Shown here piece by piece: positions 7,506 through 8,588 of a stretch of 8,588 nucleotides of DNA (the first letter of the stretch is position 1; each line of letters opens with the position of its first letter). The notes beneath the pieces are model-generated. The model saw only the letters and a program-made list of their open reading frames with translations. It was not told the DNA's origin and did not search any database. The stretch lies in the NCBI GenBank assembly GCA_002405525.1, contig DHLY01000057.1, positions 1-8,588 of the forward strand, in the 5' to 3' direction. This DNA comes from Proteobacteria bacterium UBA4656 (GTDB taxonomy: Bacteria > Pseudomonadota > Gammaproteobacteria > Xanthomonadales > Ahniellaceae). A program made the position numbers and the translations under genes.

Positions 7506-8588
7506 ATGTGGGCTTTCCGTCGTTTCGTGATCCGCCCGGTGCTGCTGCCGTCACTGGTGCTGGCTGCCCTGCCGGCGGTCGCCCAGATGCCGCCGGGTCA
7601 CGTGATCGTGCTGGGTGCCTCCATGGTCGAAGGCGGCAGCGGCACGCGCCCGCTGCGCTTCCTGATCCAGCGGCCGCCGGGCCTGCCGGGTCCTGCGAGC
7701 CTCGCGCTGACCTATGCGACGCGCGACGCTGGCGCCGTCGCCGGCAGCGACTACACGGCCGTGTCGGGCACGGTGACGCTGACGGCCGCCGCGCCGATCG
7801 CGACCGTCGACGTGCCCGTGCTCGGAGACACCCTCGCAGAACCGACGGAGCGGTTCGAACTCGTCGTGGCCGTCGCCGGCAGCGCGCTGGGCGTGGTCGG
7901 CAGCGGTGCCATCCGCGACGATGACGGCGGCCAGCCGCCGCCGCCACCCGACGTTCCGGTCGGCGTGTCGCCGCTGGACGCCACCGTGCGCGAGCCCGCG
8001 AGCGGCGAAACCGAAGGCTCGCTGGCGCTGCTTCGCTTCGGTCCGGTCGATGCGCCGCTGATCGTCGGATTCGCGGTCAGCGGGGGGCTCGCGACGCCGG
8101 GCAAGGACTACGAGGGCCCGACGAGCGGGCAGGTCACGTTCGCCATCGGGCAGCGCATCGCGCGGCTCGCGTTCGCGATCCGGGCCGATGCGGCCGCCGA
8201 GGGCGTGGAAACCATCCGCGTCGCGTTCACCGTGCCGCCCGGCGTGCGCCTGCTGCGCGCGGACGCGACGCTGCGCATCCTCGACCGCGCGCCCGGCGGG
8301 CCCCCGACTTCCGGGGTCGGCGTCATCGCCTGCCGGCCGCTGCTGCACGAGACCGCCGGCGCGGCGCGCTTCGTGCTGCGCCGGACCGGCGACACCACGG
8401 CGCCGCTGGCGCTGGACTATGCGAGCGAGGACGTCGGCGCGCCCGGCGGCGCCACCGCGGGGGTCGACTACACCGCGACGTCGGGCCGGATCGCCTGGCC
8501 GGCCGGCAGCGACGCACCGCAACTGGTCGAGGTGCCGCTGCTGCCCGACGACGCGATCGAGCCGCCCGAACGTTTCGCGCTGGCGCTG
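7506..8588 (+). CDS. Secreted Calx-beta repeat protein, 3' end outside the window
   Basis: The frame is open from 7506 to the last base: 361 codons with no stop. Residues 1-26 are a signal peptide (MWAFRRFVIR, then LLPSLVLAALP, cut after AVA). Three Calx-beta-like domains of about 90-110 residues follow. The first (about 34-140) has VEGGSGTRPLRFLI, then the family hallmark AGSDYTAVSGTVTL at 79-92, AEPTERFELVV, and IRDDD at the end. A PPPPP linker (144-148) leads to the second, more diverged domain (about 152-260, with TPGKDYEGPTSGQVTF). The third (about 270 onward) has AGVDYTATSGRIAW and IEPPERFALAL and is cut by the window edge. Calx-beta domains bind calcium in known members; in bacteria they make up repetitive exported or adhesin-like proteins. 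Whether the missing end holds an anchor, a catalytic domain or a GFE tail cannot be told. It is divergent from the beta-helix gene. Confidence 0.85.
   Translation, partial: MWAFRRFVIRPVLLPSLVLAALPAVAQMPPGHVIVLGASMVEGGSGTRPLRFLIQRPPGLPGPASLALTYATRDAGAVAGSDYTAVSGTVTLTAAAPIATVDVPVLGDTLAEPTERFELVVAVAGSALGVVGSGAIRDDDGGQPPPPPDVPVGVSPLDATVREPASGETEGSLALLRFGPVDAPLIVGFAVSGGLATPGKDYEGPTSGQVTFAIGQRIARLAFAIRADAAAEGVETIRVAFTVPPGVRLLRADATLRILDRAPGGPPTSGVGVIACRPLLHETAGAARFVLRRTGDTTAPLALDYASEDVGAPGGATAGVDYTATSGRIAWPAGSDAPQLVEVPLLPDDAIEPPERFALAL

Noticed and set aside
7551..8522. 323-codon minus-strand open frame opposite the Calx-beta gene
   Set aside because: The plus frame has a signal peptide, a ribosome-binding site and Calx-beta motifs; the minus frame shows only Arg/Ala-rich shadow composition.

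Overview
The window is high-GC bacterial DNA with G/C-rich third codon positions. It reads as a gammaproteobacterium, most likely of the Lysobacterales (Xanthomonadales). The QueF and isocitrate dehydrogenase are of the proteobacterial types, and the secreted proteins (Cys-pair repeats with an FGNGFE tail, FG-GAP, CSLREA beta-helix, Calx-beta) are the mixture I associate with that order. The order-level placement is inference.

Layout: 97-921 (+) is queF, the last step of preQ1 synthesis for queuosine tRNA modification, behind a -10 box that predicts a leaderless mRNA. Convergent to it, 3153-928 (-) encodes a 741-residue secreted protein built of about 13 repeats, 12 of which carry a Cys pair. 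Divergent from that gene, 3302-4600 (+) is icd, the NADP-dependent isocitrate dehydrogenase of the TCA cycle, followed by a strong GC hairpin. Next, 4670-4937 holds the remnant of an FG-GAP secreted protein: it has the best ribosome-binding site in the window but an amber codon at position 16. A membrane protein of unknown function follows at 4965-5699 (+); its second transmembrane helix lies in another frame, between two compensating frameshifts. Convergent to it, 7302-5713 (-) is a secreted CSLREA-type right-handed beta-helix protein. Divergent from that, 7506 to the window end (+) is a secreted Calx-beta repeat protein whose 3' end lies outside the window.

The two housekeeping genes (queF, icd) are unrelated in pathway. 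They sit among single-gene units for exported repeat proteins, mostly convergent or divergent, so there is no long operon. The regulatory interest lies in the intergenic regions: a ten-G tract beside the queF -10 box, an 11-bp inverted repeat able to fold over the start of the 741-residue protein, and palindromes in front of icd and of the beta-helix gene. I found no CRISPR array, tRNA, rRNA, insertion sequence, defence system or biosynthetic cluster, and nothing that amounts to a clearly new multi-gene system.
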